This document shows positions 36,322 to 45,045 of a DNA stretch of 64,000 nt, piece after piece (positions within the stretch are counted from its first letter, which is position 1; each line of letters starts with the position of its first letter). This DNA comes from Gloeotrichia echinulata CP02. Lineage in GTDB: Bacteria > Cyanobacteriota > Cyanobacteriia > Cyanobacteriales > Nostocaceae. The stretch covers positions 6,578,001 to 6,642,000 of the forward strand of contig CP051187.1 in assembly GCA_038087035.1 (NCBI GenBank). Direction: 5' to 3'. A program made the translations under genes and the position numbers. The notes under the pieces are model-generated. The model ran no database searches and was not told the origin of the DNA. It saw only the letters and a program-made list of their open reading frames with translations.

Positions 36322-37618
36322 GGTTCTTGGGTACTTAGCGTGCTAAAATGTTAAGATATTTTTTAATAATGTTTAATAAAATAAATTATGAAACGAATAA
36401 TGACTCAACTCCTAAATTTGCCTGAAGTATTAGTAGAATCAAGCCTACAAGAGGGTCAAGTCCTAATTCTATCAGTAGGTAAAAAAGCGAAAAGTGCATC
36501 GTGCCCACACTGTGGTCAAAACTCAAGACATTTACATCAAAATCAAAAATGTTTAGTGAAAGATTTACCGATGGGGGATTTTGAAGTAATACTGAATGTC
36601 AATAGACGAAGATTCAAGTGTAAAAAATGCCGAAAAACATTTAATGAAAAGCTAGATTTTCTAGGAGCAAGAAAGAGGTATACATACCGATATGCGGAAT
36701 ATATTATCAAACAAGTGATTAATAGTAATGTAAGTAATGTGGCAAGAAATAATGGACTAACTAATGAAGAAGTCATATCAATGCTTGAAGATGTAGCTAA
36801 AAATGTGATGCCAATAGATGTCAAAGATTTAAGAAGATTAGGAATAGATGAAATTAGTTTGGTCAAAGGACAAGGAAAATTTATTGTCGTGCTAGTAGAT
36901 ATAGATTCAGGTAAATTGATAGGTTTAGTAAAAGAAAGAAAACAAATTGAAATCAAAAAAACCATGAGAATGTGGGGAGAAAAAGTTTTGTCACAAATAG
37001 AAGAAGTAAGTATTGATATGACAGGCAATTATAAATCTTTAATTGAGAAGATTTGTCCAAACGCCCTTGTAACGGTAGATAGGTTCCATGTTACTAAATT
37101 AGTACATGAAGAATTAAATCGAGCTAGGATAGCAGAAAAGAAAATAGCATCTGAGTTAAATGCCCCGGAAAGAAAAAAAGTATTTGAAAGTTTAAAAGGA
37201 AATAAATTTACAATTCTAAAAGCCGAGAATAAGCTCACCGAAAAGCAAAAAGATAAATTAAATAGAATTAAACAAGCTTCTCCTTTAATAGCTAGAATGC
37301 ATTCATTAAAAGAAGATTTTCACAATTTATTTGAAGACAATAAAAATGTGGTAACGGGAACGCTAGAATTAATCAATTGGTTAAAAAAAGCTGAACCATA
37401 TTATCAAAGAAGTGTGCAGACAATTAAACGGTGGTTTGGAGAAATAGTCGGATATTTTGAACGAAGGACTACCAGTGGAGTAGTAGAAGGAATAAATAAT
37501 AAACTGAAGTTAATAAAGCGAAGTGGATTTGGATTTAGAAACTTTCGTAATTTTGAGATTAGAGCTTTACTTTCTTGGCATTATCCTATCAATTTAGCAC
37601 GCTAAGTACGCAAGAGCC
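36322..37618 (+). mobile_element. ISL3-family insertion sequence (intact)
   Basis: Bounded by near-perfect inverted repeats GGTTCTTGGGTACTTAGCGTGCTAAA (left) and its complement TTTAGCACGCTAAGTACGCAAGAGCC (right). It carries one complete transposase gene. No eight-base target duplication is evident in the flanks (CCAATAAT and ATCCTACG), so the flanks have probably been rearranged since insertion. Confidence 0.88.
36388..37605 (+). CDS. ISL3-family transposase
   Basis: A 405-residue transposase. It has an N-terminal zinc finger (CPHCGQNSRHLH, then CKKCRKTF), a helix-turn-helix region, and the DDE catalytic core with candidate residues in GIDEISLVKG, SIDMTGNY, TVDRFHV and VVEGINNKLK. It is full length and appears functional. 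It could also mobilise the related defective element at 37759 and the short derivative at 43466. Confidence 0.93.
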   Translation: MKRIMTQLLNLPEVLVESSLQEGQVLILSVGKKAKSASCPHCGQNSRHLHQNQKCLVKDLPMGDFEVILNVNRRRFKCKKCRKTFNEKLDFLGARKRYTYRYAEYIIKQVINSNVSNVARNNGLTNEEVISMLEDVAKNVMPIDVKDLRRLGIDEISLVKGQGKFIVVLVDIDSGKLIGLVKERKQIEIKKTMRMWGEKVLSQIEEVSIDMTGNYKSLIEKICPNALVTVDRFHVTKLVHEELNRARIAEKKIASELNAPERKKVFESLKGNKFTILKAENKLTEKQKDKLNRIKQASPLIARMHSLKEDFHNLFEDNKNVVTGTLELINWLKKAEPYYQRSVQTIKRWFGEIVGYFERRTTSGVVEGINNKLKLIKRSGFGFRNFRNFEIRALLSWHYPINLAR

Positions 37619-37758
37619 ATCCTACGCAACCACGGATTATTAACCGTAGGACGGCAGTGTAGATGAGGCCGCATGGTGGTACATCAAGCTAGAAGAACAT
37701 GCTCAGTCCCAATTGCTAGCAGAAGCCGCAGGTAAACCCGTGCTAATTGACCACGACG
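37619..37758 (+). pseudogene. Class II aldolase/adducin-like fragment
   Basis: Between the two ISL3 elements, one frame reads AILRNHGLLTVG and, after a one-base shift, DGSVDEAAWWYIKLEEHAQSQLLAEAAGKPVLIDHDG. The pattern matches class II aldolases (HGLLTVG, SVDEA, LLAEAAG). Both ends are cut by the insertion elements and an extra base breaks the frame, so it is dead. Confidence 0.72.
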
Positions 37759-39054
37759 GGTTCTTGCGTACTTAGCGTGCTAAATTAATATTATAATGCC
37801 AAGAAAGTAAAGCTCTAATTTCAAAATTGCGAAAATTTCTCAAACCAAATCCACTTCTTTTTATCAATTTTAATTTATTATTTATTCCTTCTACTACTCC
37901 ATTAGTAGTTTTTCTTTCAAAATATCCTATTATCTCTCCAAACCATCGTTTAATTGTCTTAACACTTTTTTGGTAATAAGGTTCAGCTTTCTCTAACCAA
38001 TCTAGTAGACCTGAAATTCCTTCTCCTAAATCTTCACTGTTATCAAAAATATTATGGAATTCCTCTTTCAATGAATGCATTATTCTTAATAAAGGTGACG
38101 CCTCCCTGATTTTATCTAATTTATTTTTTTGTTTATCCGTAAGTTTATCTTCAGCTTTTAAGAGCGTAAATTTGTTACCTTTCAAACTATCAAATACTTT
38201 TTCTCTTGACTCAATATTTAATTCTAAAGCTGTTTTCTTTTCGTCTACTCTAGCTTGATTGAGCTACTGATGTATCACTTTGGTAACATGGAACCTATCC
38301 ACCGTCACAACAGCTTTTGAGCAAACTTTATCGACTAAACTTTTATAATTTCCGGTCAGATCCATACTCCAGCACTTCTATTTTTTCTAAAACTTCTTCT
38401 CCCCAGGTTTTCAGAAAATTTTCTATGACAACTTGTTTTCTTTCTTTTACTAACCCTATTAATTTTCCCGTATCTATATCTACAAGTACAACAATAAACT
38501 TTCCTTGACCTTTAACCAAACTAATTTCATCGATTCCCAACCTTCTTAAATTGCTTAAATCTATTGGCAGAAATTTTTGAGCTACGTCTTCAATCATTGA
38601 ATTAACCTCTTCATCACTTAATCCATTATTTTCCGCAACATTACTTACACTACTACTAATAACTTGTTTAACAATATTTTCTGCGTATCGATGCGTAAAA
38701 CTCTTTTTTGTTCCAACAAAATCAAGCTGCTCGCTAAAAGTTTTTCGACATTTTTTACACTTAAATCTTCGTCTATTTAAATTTAGTATTACTTCTTTAT
38801 CCCCCATCGGTAAATCTTTGACTAAATGGCTTTGATTCTGGTGTAGATGTCTTGACTTTGTACCACAGTGTGGACATACTGCACTTTTTTCCTTTTTACT
38901 TACTGATAAAATTAATACCAAACCTTCTTGTATACTGGATTCCACCGTTACGCCTGGTAAGTTTAAGAGTTGAGTAAGGACTCTTTTCATAATTAACTTT
39001 ACTGAAATATAAATAGATATGCTAATATTTTAGCACGTTAAGTACGCAAGAACC
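37759..39054 (-). mobile_element. ISL3-family insertion sequence (decayed)
   Basis: Terminal repeats GGTTCTTGCGTACTTAGCGTGC and its complement at 39054. It lies in the opposite orientation to the intact element, to which its transposase is clearly related but diverged, so it is not a recent copy. Together the two elements bracket the aldolase fragment. Confidence 0.85.
37772..38990 (-). pseudogene. ISL3-family transposase, broken
   Basis: The N-terminal part (38343-38990, zinc finger CPHCGTKSRHLH and GIDEISLVKG) and the C-terminal part (37772-38185, VVEGINNKLKLIKRSG) are in different frames. The segment between, near 38190-38345, carries at least one stop and a frameshift. Not expected to be active. 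Confidence 0.88.
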
Positions 39055-39712
39055 CGTCACGCACCCTAGGATTATTAATGTGCCAGTTGCGTAAGTCCTA
39101 ATGACTTCTTGTCAGCCTTATAATCACCTCATATTCGGTCGAATTACCGTAGTTTATGAAAACTAAACAAAATATTACACGAATAGCTATAAAAAGCAAG
39201 TCTTTAGACAGATGATTTTTTGGCGTTTTGAGGTTAATAGCAATTCTATGTGAGGCTGCACATTAACGCCCTCAGGCTAGAAGTCTGGGGCTACCAGAAC
39301 AAAGCCTGCCGACCCAGGCTAATTATGTGCATCTTCATCGAGAATTGGTATAAGCAACACTTGAAAAGTGTATGAGGTGCAAGGTCTTTGATCAAGGTTG
39401 ATGATTTGAGCAGCAATTGACTATTAAAAGTCACATAAAACCATCGTGTTTTAGGACTTTAAAAATTTACAATGTAGCGAAAGTTATTGTTTGAATTTAA
39501 AACAAAATATCTATTTTTTCTAATTTAGAGAAAATAAATGTCATGCTACAATCACAACAAAATTGTCTAAAAATCTAGCTAGCAAATAAGATTACAGTAG
39601 CTAAATAGCCTAGCAATATTTAATTTGCCCTGCTTTATCTATGATAATTTCCCACAAAAAACCAATTATTTCAACATAGAACAAACTCATCAATCAATGT
39701 GCAAATATCATC
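39055..39712. other. 658-bp intergenic region
   Basis: After the ISL3 end there is a half-palindrome (ATTACCGTAGTTT, 39142-39154) like the candidate sulfur operators. Then comes a GGCTAGAAGTCTGGGGCTA repeat with partly complementary AGCCTGCCGACCCAGGCTA at about 39272-39321. The rest is AT-rich and presumably holds the promoter of the DUF2808 gene. No gene is seen. Confidence 0.6.
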
Positions 39713-40276
39713 ATGAAGTACGTTACTAGTTTCTTTAGCACTGTGTTTGCTGTTAGTGCTGGACTGTGGTTACTACCTCAAACGGTAGGTAATGCAGTTA
39801 CTTTAAGAGATGGGACGATCGCCTTTACCGAACCACCGCGTTTAGTGAGTGCGACAACACCATACAATGATACAAACACGTGGGATACCACATACTATTT
39901 CACCCTAGAAGTGCCTGCGACGGCTGGGGAACCACTGCAACAGGTTACTTTTAATCAAATACAGGGGATTGAACAAATTCAATTTAATCATCAAGATACC
40001 TTTGCTTTTGAGGGAACACGCGATCGCCAGGGAACAAAACTAGCACTCAACAATGTCACAATTGACCAAAAACAACAAACTGTTACAGTCAAGTTTGATT
40101 CTCCTGTTACACCAGGTAAAACGGTCACTATTGGATTGCGAACTTTCCGCAATCCAACTGGTGAAGGCGTCTATTTATTTGGTGTGACAGCATTCCCCGT
40201 TGGACAAAAAACTGTAGGTCAATATCTCGGCACTGGTCGCCTACAATTTTACTCTGATACTTCCTCAGGTAATTAA
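39713..40276 (+). CDS. DUF2808 domain-containing secreted protein
   Basis: A 187-residue protein with a signal peptide (hydrophobic residues 8-24, likely cleavage near VGNA) followed by a DUF2808 beta-rich domain: DGTIAFTEPPRLVSATTPYN, YYFTLEVPATAGEPLQQVTF, and LRTFRNPTGEGVYLFGVTAFP. These cyanobacterial proteins are periplasmic or secreted and of unknown function. It has its own terminator and does not look related to the sulfur genes next to it. Confidence 0.85.
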   Translation: MKYVTSFFSTVFAVSAGLWLLPQTVGNAVTLRDGTIAFTEPPRLVSATTPYNDTNTWDTTYYFTLEVPATAGEPLQQVTFNQIQGIEQIQFNHQDTFAFEGTRDRQGTKLALNNVTIDQKQQTVTVKFDSPVTPGKTVTIGLRTFRNPTGEGVYLFGVTAFPVGQKTVGQYLGTGRLQFYSDTSSGN

Positions 40277-40320
40277 TTTTATCTGAACTATTAGGTAAAA
40301 AATCTCTAATTTAAGCTGTG

Positions 40321-40357
40321 GAGGATAGGTATAAATCTATCCTCTGTTTTCTTTTTT
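40321..40357 (+). terminator. Rho-independent terminator after DUF2808 gene
   Basis: Eight-base perfect stem GAGGATAG/CTATCCTC with an eight-base loop, followed by TGTTTTCTTTTTT. Confidence 0.85.
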
Positions 40358-40457
40358 GGTAAGATTTAGGTACTCTAGAAGCTTTGTAATTATTAATATC
40401 AATAAATCTTAATTGCCTCTTGTTTTTTAACCCAATCTGTGTAAACCTTATAAACAT

Positions 40458-40491
40458 ATACTACTGTAACTTGATAGAGTTACCGTAGTAT
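40458..40491. promoter_or_regulatory. Candidate organosulfur operator A (13-8-13 palindrome)
   Basis: Arms ATACTACTGTAAC and GTTACCGTAGTAT (12 of 13 complementary) around the spacer TTGATAGA, about 90 bases before the SfnG-like gene. The same architecture and the same spacer occur at 48472-48505 before the second monooxygenase. The binding protein is unknown. Confidence 0.65.
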
Positions 40492-40581
40492 TAGGAGTAA
40501 ATACGTGGGTTGCCTGATAGACTCAAAATTTAGTTCTCTTTTGTCAATTAATAGCATTTAGTACAACGGTTGTTAAAAGCT

Positions 40582-41649
40582 ATGTCTGAGCCACGCTATG
40601 GGATTTGGATTCCAGTTTACGGCAATTGTGGCGCGATGAACCACCCTCTTGAACCTCGTGATGCCAGCTACTCACGGGCGAAAGATTTGCTCGATCTGGC
40701 TGAACAGTCTGGTTTTACTACCACTTTGATTGCAGAACACATTATTAATCCGAGAAACCAAGAATTAGACCAGCTCGAAACCTGGACAACAGCAGCGGCG
40801 TTAGCCGAAGCCACCAATTCTATTGAAATTATCGCCGCTGTTAAGCCCTTACTTTTCCATCCAGCAGTTTTAGCGAAGATGGCACTAGGAATTGATGCTA
40901 TCAGTGGCGGACGTTTTGCAATCAACTTAGTTAGTGCTTGGTTTAAGCCAGAAATGGAGAAAGCCGGTATATCCTTTCTCCCCCATGATGAACGCTACCG
41001 CTATTCCCAAGAGTGGATCAAAGTAGTCAAAGCCCTATGGAGTGGAGAGAAGGTTAACTTCAAAGGAGATTATTTTCAAATTTCTGATTTGAGATTCAAT
41101 CCACCTCCCGTAGCCAGACCCCATCCCCGCGTGTATTTAGGGGGTGAGTCAGAACCAGCCCAGGCTTTAGCCGCACAAGAAGCCGATGTATTTTTCCTCA
41201 ATGGTCGTCCTTTAGAAATAATACAACAGACAATTGCCCAGGTTTTGTCACAGGGGTATTCTCGCCCCAAACCTTTAGGCTTTGCCATGTCAGCCTTTGT
41301 AATTGCGCGATCGACAAACCAAGAAGCGCAGGAAGAATTTCAACGATTGCAAGCACTAGTAGCGCAAGACGATCGCTCCGAACTGCTTAAAGGCGTTGAT
41401 TCGGAAGTCGTCATGTTCAAAAACATGGCGAAATACCCAGGTGTGGGGAGTAACGGCGGTACAGCCGCTGGTTTAGTTGGTAGTTATGACACCGTAGCTA
41501 CTCGAATTGCCGAATTTACCAGAGCAGGAATCGGTACTTTTATGCTGCAATTTCAACCATTTCCCACAGAAATGAGGCGTTTTGCACAGGAAATCATACC
41601 GCGAGTCCGGGAGTTAACCGTCAGCAGAGAACAGTATCTAAGTAGGTAA
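40582..41649 (+). CDS. LLM-class flavin-dependent monooxygenase, SfnG/SsuD-like
   Basis: A 355-residue TIM-barrel flavoprotein of the alkanesulfonate/dimethylsulfone monooxygenase group: FGIW-type start (RYGIWIPVYGN), AGISFLPHDERYRYSQEWIKVVKALW, NFKGDYFQ, RPHPRVYLGGES and GTFMLQFQPF. With FMNH2 from a partner reductase, such enzymes cleave C-S bonds to release sulfite. No reductase gene is nearby. Start chosen at ATG 40582 (MSEPRYG) rather than an upstream TTG. The candidate operator A lies upstream and two ferritin-like genes follow. Confidence 0.85.
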   Translation: MSEPRYGIWIPVYGNCGAMNHPLEPRDASYSRAKDLLDLAEQSGFTTTLIAEHIINPRNQELDQLETWTTAAALAEATNSIEIIAAVKPLLFHPAVLAKMALGIDAISGGRFAINLVSAWFKPEMEKAGISFLPHDERYRYSQEWIKVVKALWSGEKVNFKGDYFQISDLRFNPPPVARPHPRVYLGGESEPAQALAAQEADVFFLNGRPLEIIQQTIAQVLSQGYSRPKPLGFAMSAFVIARSTNQEAQEEFQRLQALVAQDDRSELLKGVDSEVVMFKNMAKYPGVGSNGGTAAGLVGSYDTVATRIAEFTRAGIGTFMLQFQPFPTEMRRFAQEIIPRVRELTVSREQYLSR

Positions 41650-41733
41650 TGGCGACTGGGGTCAAAGGTCATTCATTGTCCCCCCATCACCCCATTACCT
41701 AATACCCAATACCCAATACCTAAAGGAAACTTT

Positions 41734-42549
41734 ATGACTGCAATCCTCACACGCCCTGCTTGGACAACTGATTTAGAAATTGAAATCTTTGACAGACTGC
41801 TTGATCAGCACGCCCCGCATTTGCCGAAAACTCGCCAACAAGAGCCAAGACCCCCAGTAACTGAAGAAGAAATCGAAAATTTCTACCACTTCCGCATTGG
41901 CGGTGCAGCTCATGACTTGTTTATTGTTCAAGTCTGCGCCAAGGTAATTGACCAAATTCCTGATCCCGAATTGCAGCTATTTTTAAGCCGACAATTGGGG
42001 GATGATGGCGCCCATGCTGAAAATACTCGGCGGCGTGTCCAAGCCTTATCGGGACGGGACCCCATTGATGATATCCAAAAGCAAGTGGACAAGCATTGGG
42101 AATATATGGGAGATTTGCCGATTCGTAATTGGCAAGGTTTCTTGTCCTTTGAGCTGCACTACGAACTTCATATTGTGGCTTTGTTATTGCTGAATAGCCG
42201 TACCACCAACATCAACGACCCCCTATCAGGAAAGTTTGCCGCCGAGAGAATTTTACCAGATGAAGCTGTTCATCGTTTAGGAGTTGTCGCTTGGTGGCAA
42301 CGCAAATTTGACCAAGCCTCAACCGCAGAAAAAGAGGATTTAATAGCACAAGTCCTATTCGTGGATGAAGAAGGTCAAAGGCGACGGAATCCCTACCTGA
42401 AGGAGCATTGGCAACTTACCCATCGCGCTATTGGTAGTGAAATTGCGACTTTACCTGTCATTTATGATGCATGGCGTCAGGAAGTCCTATCTTACTTTCT
42501 GGATATTCCTGTTTCTAAACTCCCCAAACTTGTGAGCGTTAACGATTAA
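41734..42549 (+). CDS. Ferritin-like (possibly diiron) protein A of tandem pair
   Basis: A 271-residue helical protein with a good ribosome binding site (AAAGGAAA). I do not know the family by name. Conserved with its neighbour are three metal-binding-like clusters: GDDGAHA at about residues 89-95, FELHYELHI at about 139-147 and PDEAVHRLG at about 175-183. The spacing of E/D-x-x-H and E-x-H elements on predicted helices suggests a ferritin-like diiron site. It stands between a sulfonate-type monooxygenase and a transporter, so a role in organosulfur oxidation is plausible. Confidence 0.65.
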   Translation: MTAILTRPAWTTDLEIEIFDRLLDQHAPHLPKTRQQEPRPPVTEEEIENFYHFRIGGAAHDLFIVQVCAKVIDQIPDPELQLFLSRQLGDDGAHAENTRRRVQALSGRDPIDDIQKQVDKHWEYMGDLPIRNWQGFLSFELHYELHIVALLLLNSRTTNINDPLSGKFAAERILPDEAVHRLGVVAWWQRKFDQASTAEKEDLIAQVLFVDEEGQRRRNPYLKEHWQLTHRAIGSEIATLPVIYDAWRQEVLSYFLDIPVSKLPKLVSVND

Positions 42550-42676
42550 CTGGGTATGGGGCATAGGGCATGGGGCATGGGGCATAGGGCACAATCTCTC
42601 ACCCCATCCCCCCATCCCCCCCTCCCCCCCTCTCCCCATCTCCCCCTCTCTCTCTCCCATTCACCAAGGAGAATTT

Positions 42677-43498
42677 ATGACTGCAAGCTTAACCCGTAGT
42701 TGGAATGTAGAGTTTGAAAAACAAAATCTGGAGCAACTGTTTAACCAGCACGCTCCTCATATACCCTTAATTCGTCAACAGGCTAGTCGTCCGCCACAAA
42801 CAGAAGCAGAAAAAGCCAATTTCTATGAATATTGGGCTGCTACAGGTGGTCACGATTTATTTATTGTGCAAGCTGCTAGTAAGGCCATTTGGTTGATTCC
42901 TGACCCAGATTTGCATTTAATTTTGAGCAGACAAATTGGTGATGATGGCGCCCATGCGATCGCCTTTCGCGAGAGAATTATTGCTCTGACTGGACGTGAT
43001 CCCATTAAAGATATCCAACGGGAAGCCCAACGCCATTGGGATTTTTTAGAAGATGTACCCTATCGCAACTGGCTTGGGTTCATCGCTTGGGAACTGCACT
43101 ACGAACACCATATTTTACCCCAAGTTTGGTTTAATAAACTCACATCGCTTATCGGTGATGAAGAATTAGCCCACAGAAGTCAGGAGCAATTTAACGATGA
43201 TGAAGCGATTCACCGCATAACAATCGCTAATTGGTGGCGCAAAAAGTTTGAGCAAGCTTCACCTAGCGAACAATCGGAACTTGCTGCACAATTGTTAGAA
43301 CTTGATGAAGAAATTCAACAACGGCGTGCGCCTTACATTAAACAGCGCTGGCTTGATGCGGAAAACTTTAATGGTGCTAACACCAAGGGTATTGAACCAG
43401 TATACGATGCTTGGCGAAAACAGGTGATTTCTTACCTGCTTGATATCCCCAATCCCCAGCTTTCTGGCTCTTCCGTACTTAGCGTGCTGAATTTGTGA
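42677..43498 (+). CDS. Ferritin-like (possibly diiron) protein B of tandem pair
   Basis: A 273-residue paralog of the preceding protein, sharing GRDPI.DIQ, GDDGAHA, WELHYEHHI and DDEAIHRI, with a strong ribosome binding site (AAGGAG). Divergence between the two is substantial, so the duplication is old and both may be needed, for example as a heteromer. The last ten or so residues (SSVLSVLNL) are encoded by the left end of an inserted ISL3-derived MITE, so the native C-terminus has been replaced. Confidence 0.65.
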   Translation: MTASLTRSWNVEFEKQNLEQLFNQHAPHIPLIRQQASRPPQTEAEKANFYEYWAATGGHDLFIVQAASKAIWLIPDPDLHLILSRQIGDDGAHAIAFRERIIALTGRDPIKDIQREAQRHWDFLEDVPYRNWLGFIAWELHYEHHILPQVWFNKLTSLIGDEELAHRSQEQFNDDEAIHRITIANWWRKKFEQASPSEQSELAAQLLELDEEIQQRRAPYIKQRWLDAENFNGANTKGIEPVYDAWRKQVISYLLDIPNPQLSGSSVLSVLNL

Positions 43499-43661
43499 AA
43501 AAATAAGTTTAAAACCCTTGACTGGCTCAGATAAAAGCCATTATTTTTTGTATTTGAGCTAGTGTTACTAAAAATTAAATTATAAACGCCCGTAAGCCTT
43601 ATTGTTAAAGCAATTTAATCGACTTTAATTAATAATTAAGCACGCTACGCACGCAAGAGCC
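43466..43661. mobile_element. 196-bp MITE with ISL3 ends
   Basis: Left end GGCTCTTCCGTACTTAGCGTGC and right end GCACGCTACGCACGCAAGAGCC are close to the terminal repeats of the ISL3 elements at 36322 and 37759. The AT-rich interior has no coding capacity. It lies across the 3' end of the second ferritin-like gene and ends 11 bases before metN. No clean target duplication is seen (AGCTTTCT left, GAAATTCT right, matching only in the last four bases). Confidence 0.82.
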
Positions 43662-43672
43662 GAAATTCTGAA

Positions 43673-44650
43673 ATGATTACATTTACTGATGTCCGCAAAA
43701 TCTATCACCAAGGGGAACAAAAAGTAGTAGCCCTAGATGGCGTCAGCCTTCACGTCAAAGCAGGTGAGATTTTTGGTGTTTTAGGACAAAGTGGAGCAGG
43801 AAAAAGCACCTTAATTCGCTGTGTGAATCAATTAGAAAAGCCTACATCCGGTTCAGTCACCGTAGACGGACAAGAGATAACCAAACTTTCTGGCGCCAAG
43901 TTACGCCAAAGCCGTCAGCACATAGGTATGATTTTCCAACACTTCAACTTACTAAGTTCCAGAACTGTGGCCGAAAACATCGCCTTACCCTTGGAAGTGA
44001 TTGGTTACAGCAAACTGAAACGACGGGCGAAAGTTGAAGAATTAATCTCACTCGTTGGCTTATCAGGTAGGGCTAACGCTTATCCAGCGCAGCTTTCGGG
44101 GGGTCAAAAACAGCGGGTGGGTATTGCGAGAGCTTTAGCTGGGGAACCGAAAGTGTTACTTTCCGATGAAGCAACTTCCGCACTCGATCCGCAAACTACG
44201 CGATCAATTTTAGAACTACTGCGCGACCTTAACAAGCGTATGGGGTTAACAATTTTGTTAATTACCCATGAAATGGGGGTAGTCAAACAAATTTGCGACA
44301 GTGTAGCGGTACTCCATGCTGGCAAAATTGTCGAACAGGGACAAGTCAGTGATTTGATAGCCAAGCCAGACTCGTTTCTGTCCCAAGAAGTTTTTCCCCG
44401 TCGCAATGGATATACACCGCGTGCTGGTGCTGTGTTAGCAACCATCGCCTTTGCGGGAGAACAAGCCAATCAGCCGATATTCGCCACTTTAGCACGTCGT
44501 TTTGATGTGGATATTAATATCCTCAGCGGTAGTGTGGAAACCATCGGTAATCAACGTGTTGGTCAGTTTCATATCGAACTAGATGGGGAAAATATCGCCC
44601 AAGCTTTGGAATATTTACACGAGTCAGAGTTTGCAGTGGAGGTTCATTAA
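43673..44650 (+). CDS. metN: MetN-type ABC transporter ATPase
   Basis: A 325-residue ATPase of the methionine (MetNIQ) importer family. Walker A is GQSGAGKST (about residues 38-46), the signature is LSGGQKQR and Walker B is VLLSDEATSALDP. The C-terminal 75 residues are a NIL domain, the methionine-sensing regulatory domain of MetN. In this context the cargo may be an organosulfur compound other than methionine. The stop codon overlaps the metI start (TTAATG). With metI disrupted and no metQ in the window, the importer is probably not functional. Confidence 0.88.
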   Translation: MITFTDVRKIYHQGEQKVVALDGVSLHVKAGEIFGVLGQSGAGKSTLIRCVNQLEKPTSGSVTVDGQEITKLSGAKLRQSRQHIGMIFQHFNLLSSRTVAENIALPLEVIGYSKLKRRAKVEELISLVGLSGRANAYPAQLSGGQKQRVGIARALAGEPKVLLSDEATSALDPQTTRSILELLRDLNKRMGLTILLITHEMGVVKQICDSVAVLHAGKIVEQGQVSDLIAKPDSFLSQEVFPRRNGYTPRAGAVLATIAFAGEQANQPIFATLARRFDVDINILSGSVETIGNQRVGQFHIELDGENIAQALEYLHESEFAVEVH

Positions 44651-44880
44651 TGCAAGGACAGGAATTGCTGTTTAGTCTTTGGCTAGCTACTGGTGAAACT
44701 TTTTACATGGTCTTGACATCAGCCTTAATCGCTGTGCTTTTAGGTTTGCCTTTGGGTTTATTGTTGGTGATGACTGGCCCTGGTAACTTACTAGATTATC
44801 CCAAATTGCACAAAGGATTAAGTGCTGTTGTTAATACTGGGCGCTCATTTCCGTTTATTATTTTGTTAGCTTTCGCGCCT
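44650..44880 (+). pseudogene. metI: metI 5' fragment (split by TnpB element)
   Basis: Encodes the first 77 or so residues of a MetI permease (SLWLATGETFYMVLTSALIAVLLGLPLG, then NTGRSFPFIILLAF) and stops at a codon within the inserted element. It continues at 46530. Whole MetI would be about 220 residues. Confidence 0.88.
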
Positions 44881-44942
44881 TAGCCTGGCACCATAACTGT
44901 ACTCAGTTTGGTGTCGGGATATAAGGCGATTAATTACGAAAC

Positions 44943-44988
44943 GCCCCAATTACCAATATTAGCCATAGGCTGATTCGGTAATTGGGGC
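44943..44988. other. 12-bp perfect hairpin near left end of TnpB element
   Basis: GCCCCAATTACC and its exact complement GGTAATTGGGGC with a 22-base loop. It is likely a subterminal palindrome of the element's left end or a barrier to metI read-through. It lacks the T-run of a classical terminator. Confidence 0.7.
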
Positions 44989-45045
44989 AGTTGAGTAATT
45001 AATAATCTTTTGTTTTATTTTGGCTTGTCTTGGGATTCAACATAG

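Noticed and set aside
36322..39054. Composite transposon made of two ISL3 elements
   Set aside because: The elements are diverged, one transposase is broken, no outer target duplication is seen, and the cargo is a dead gene fragment. Two separate insertions with deletions fit better.
44943..44988. Hairpin as a classical Rho-independent terminator
   Set aside because: The stem is strong but the loop is long and no T-run follows; a transposon-end structure is more likely.
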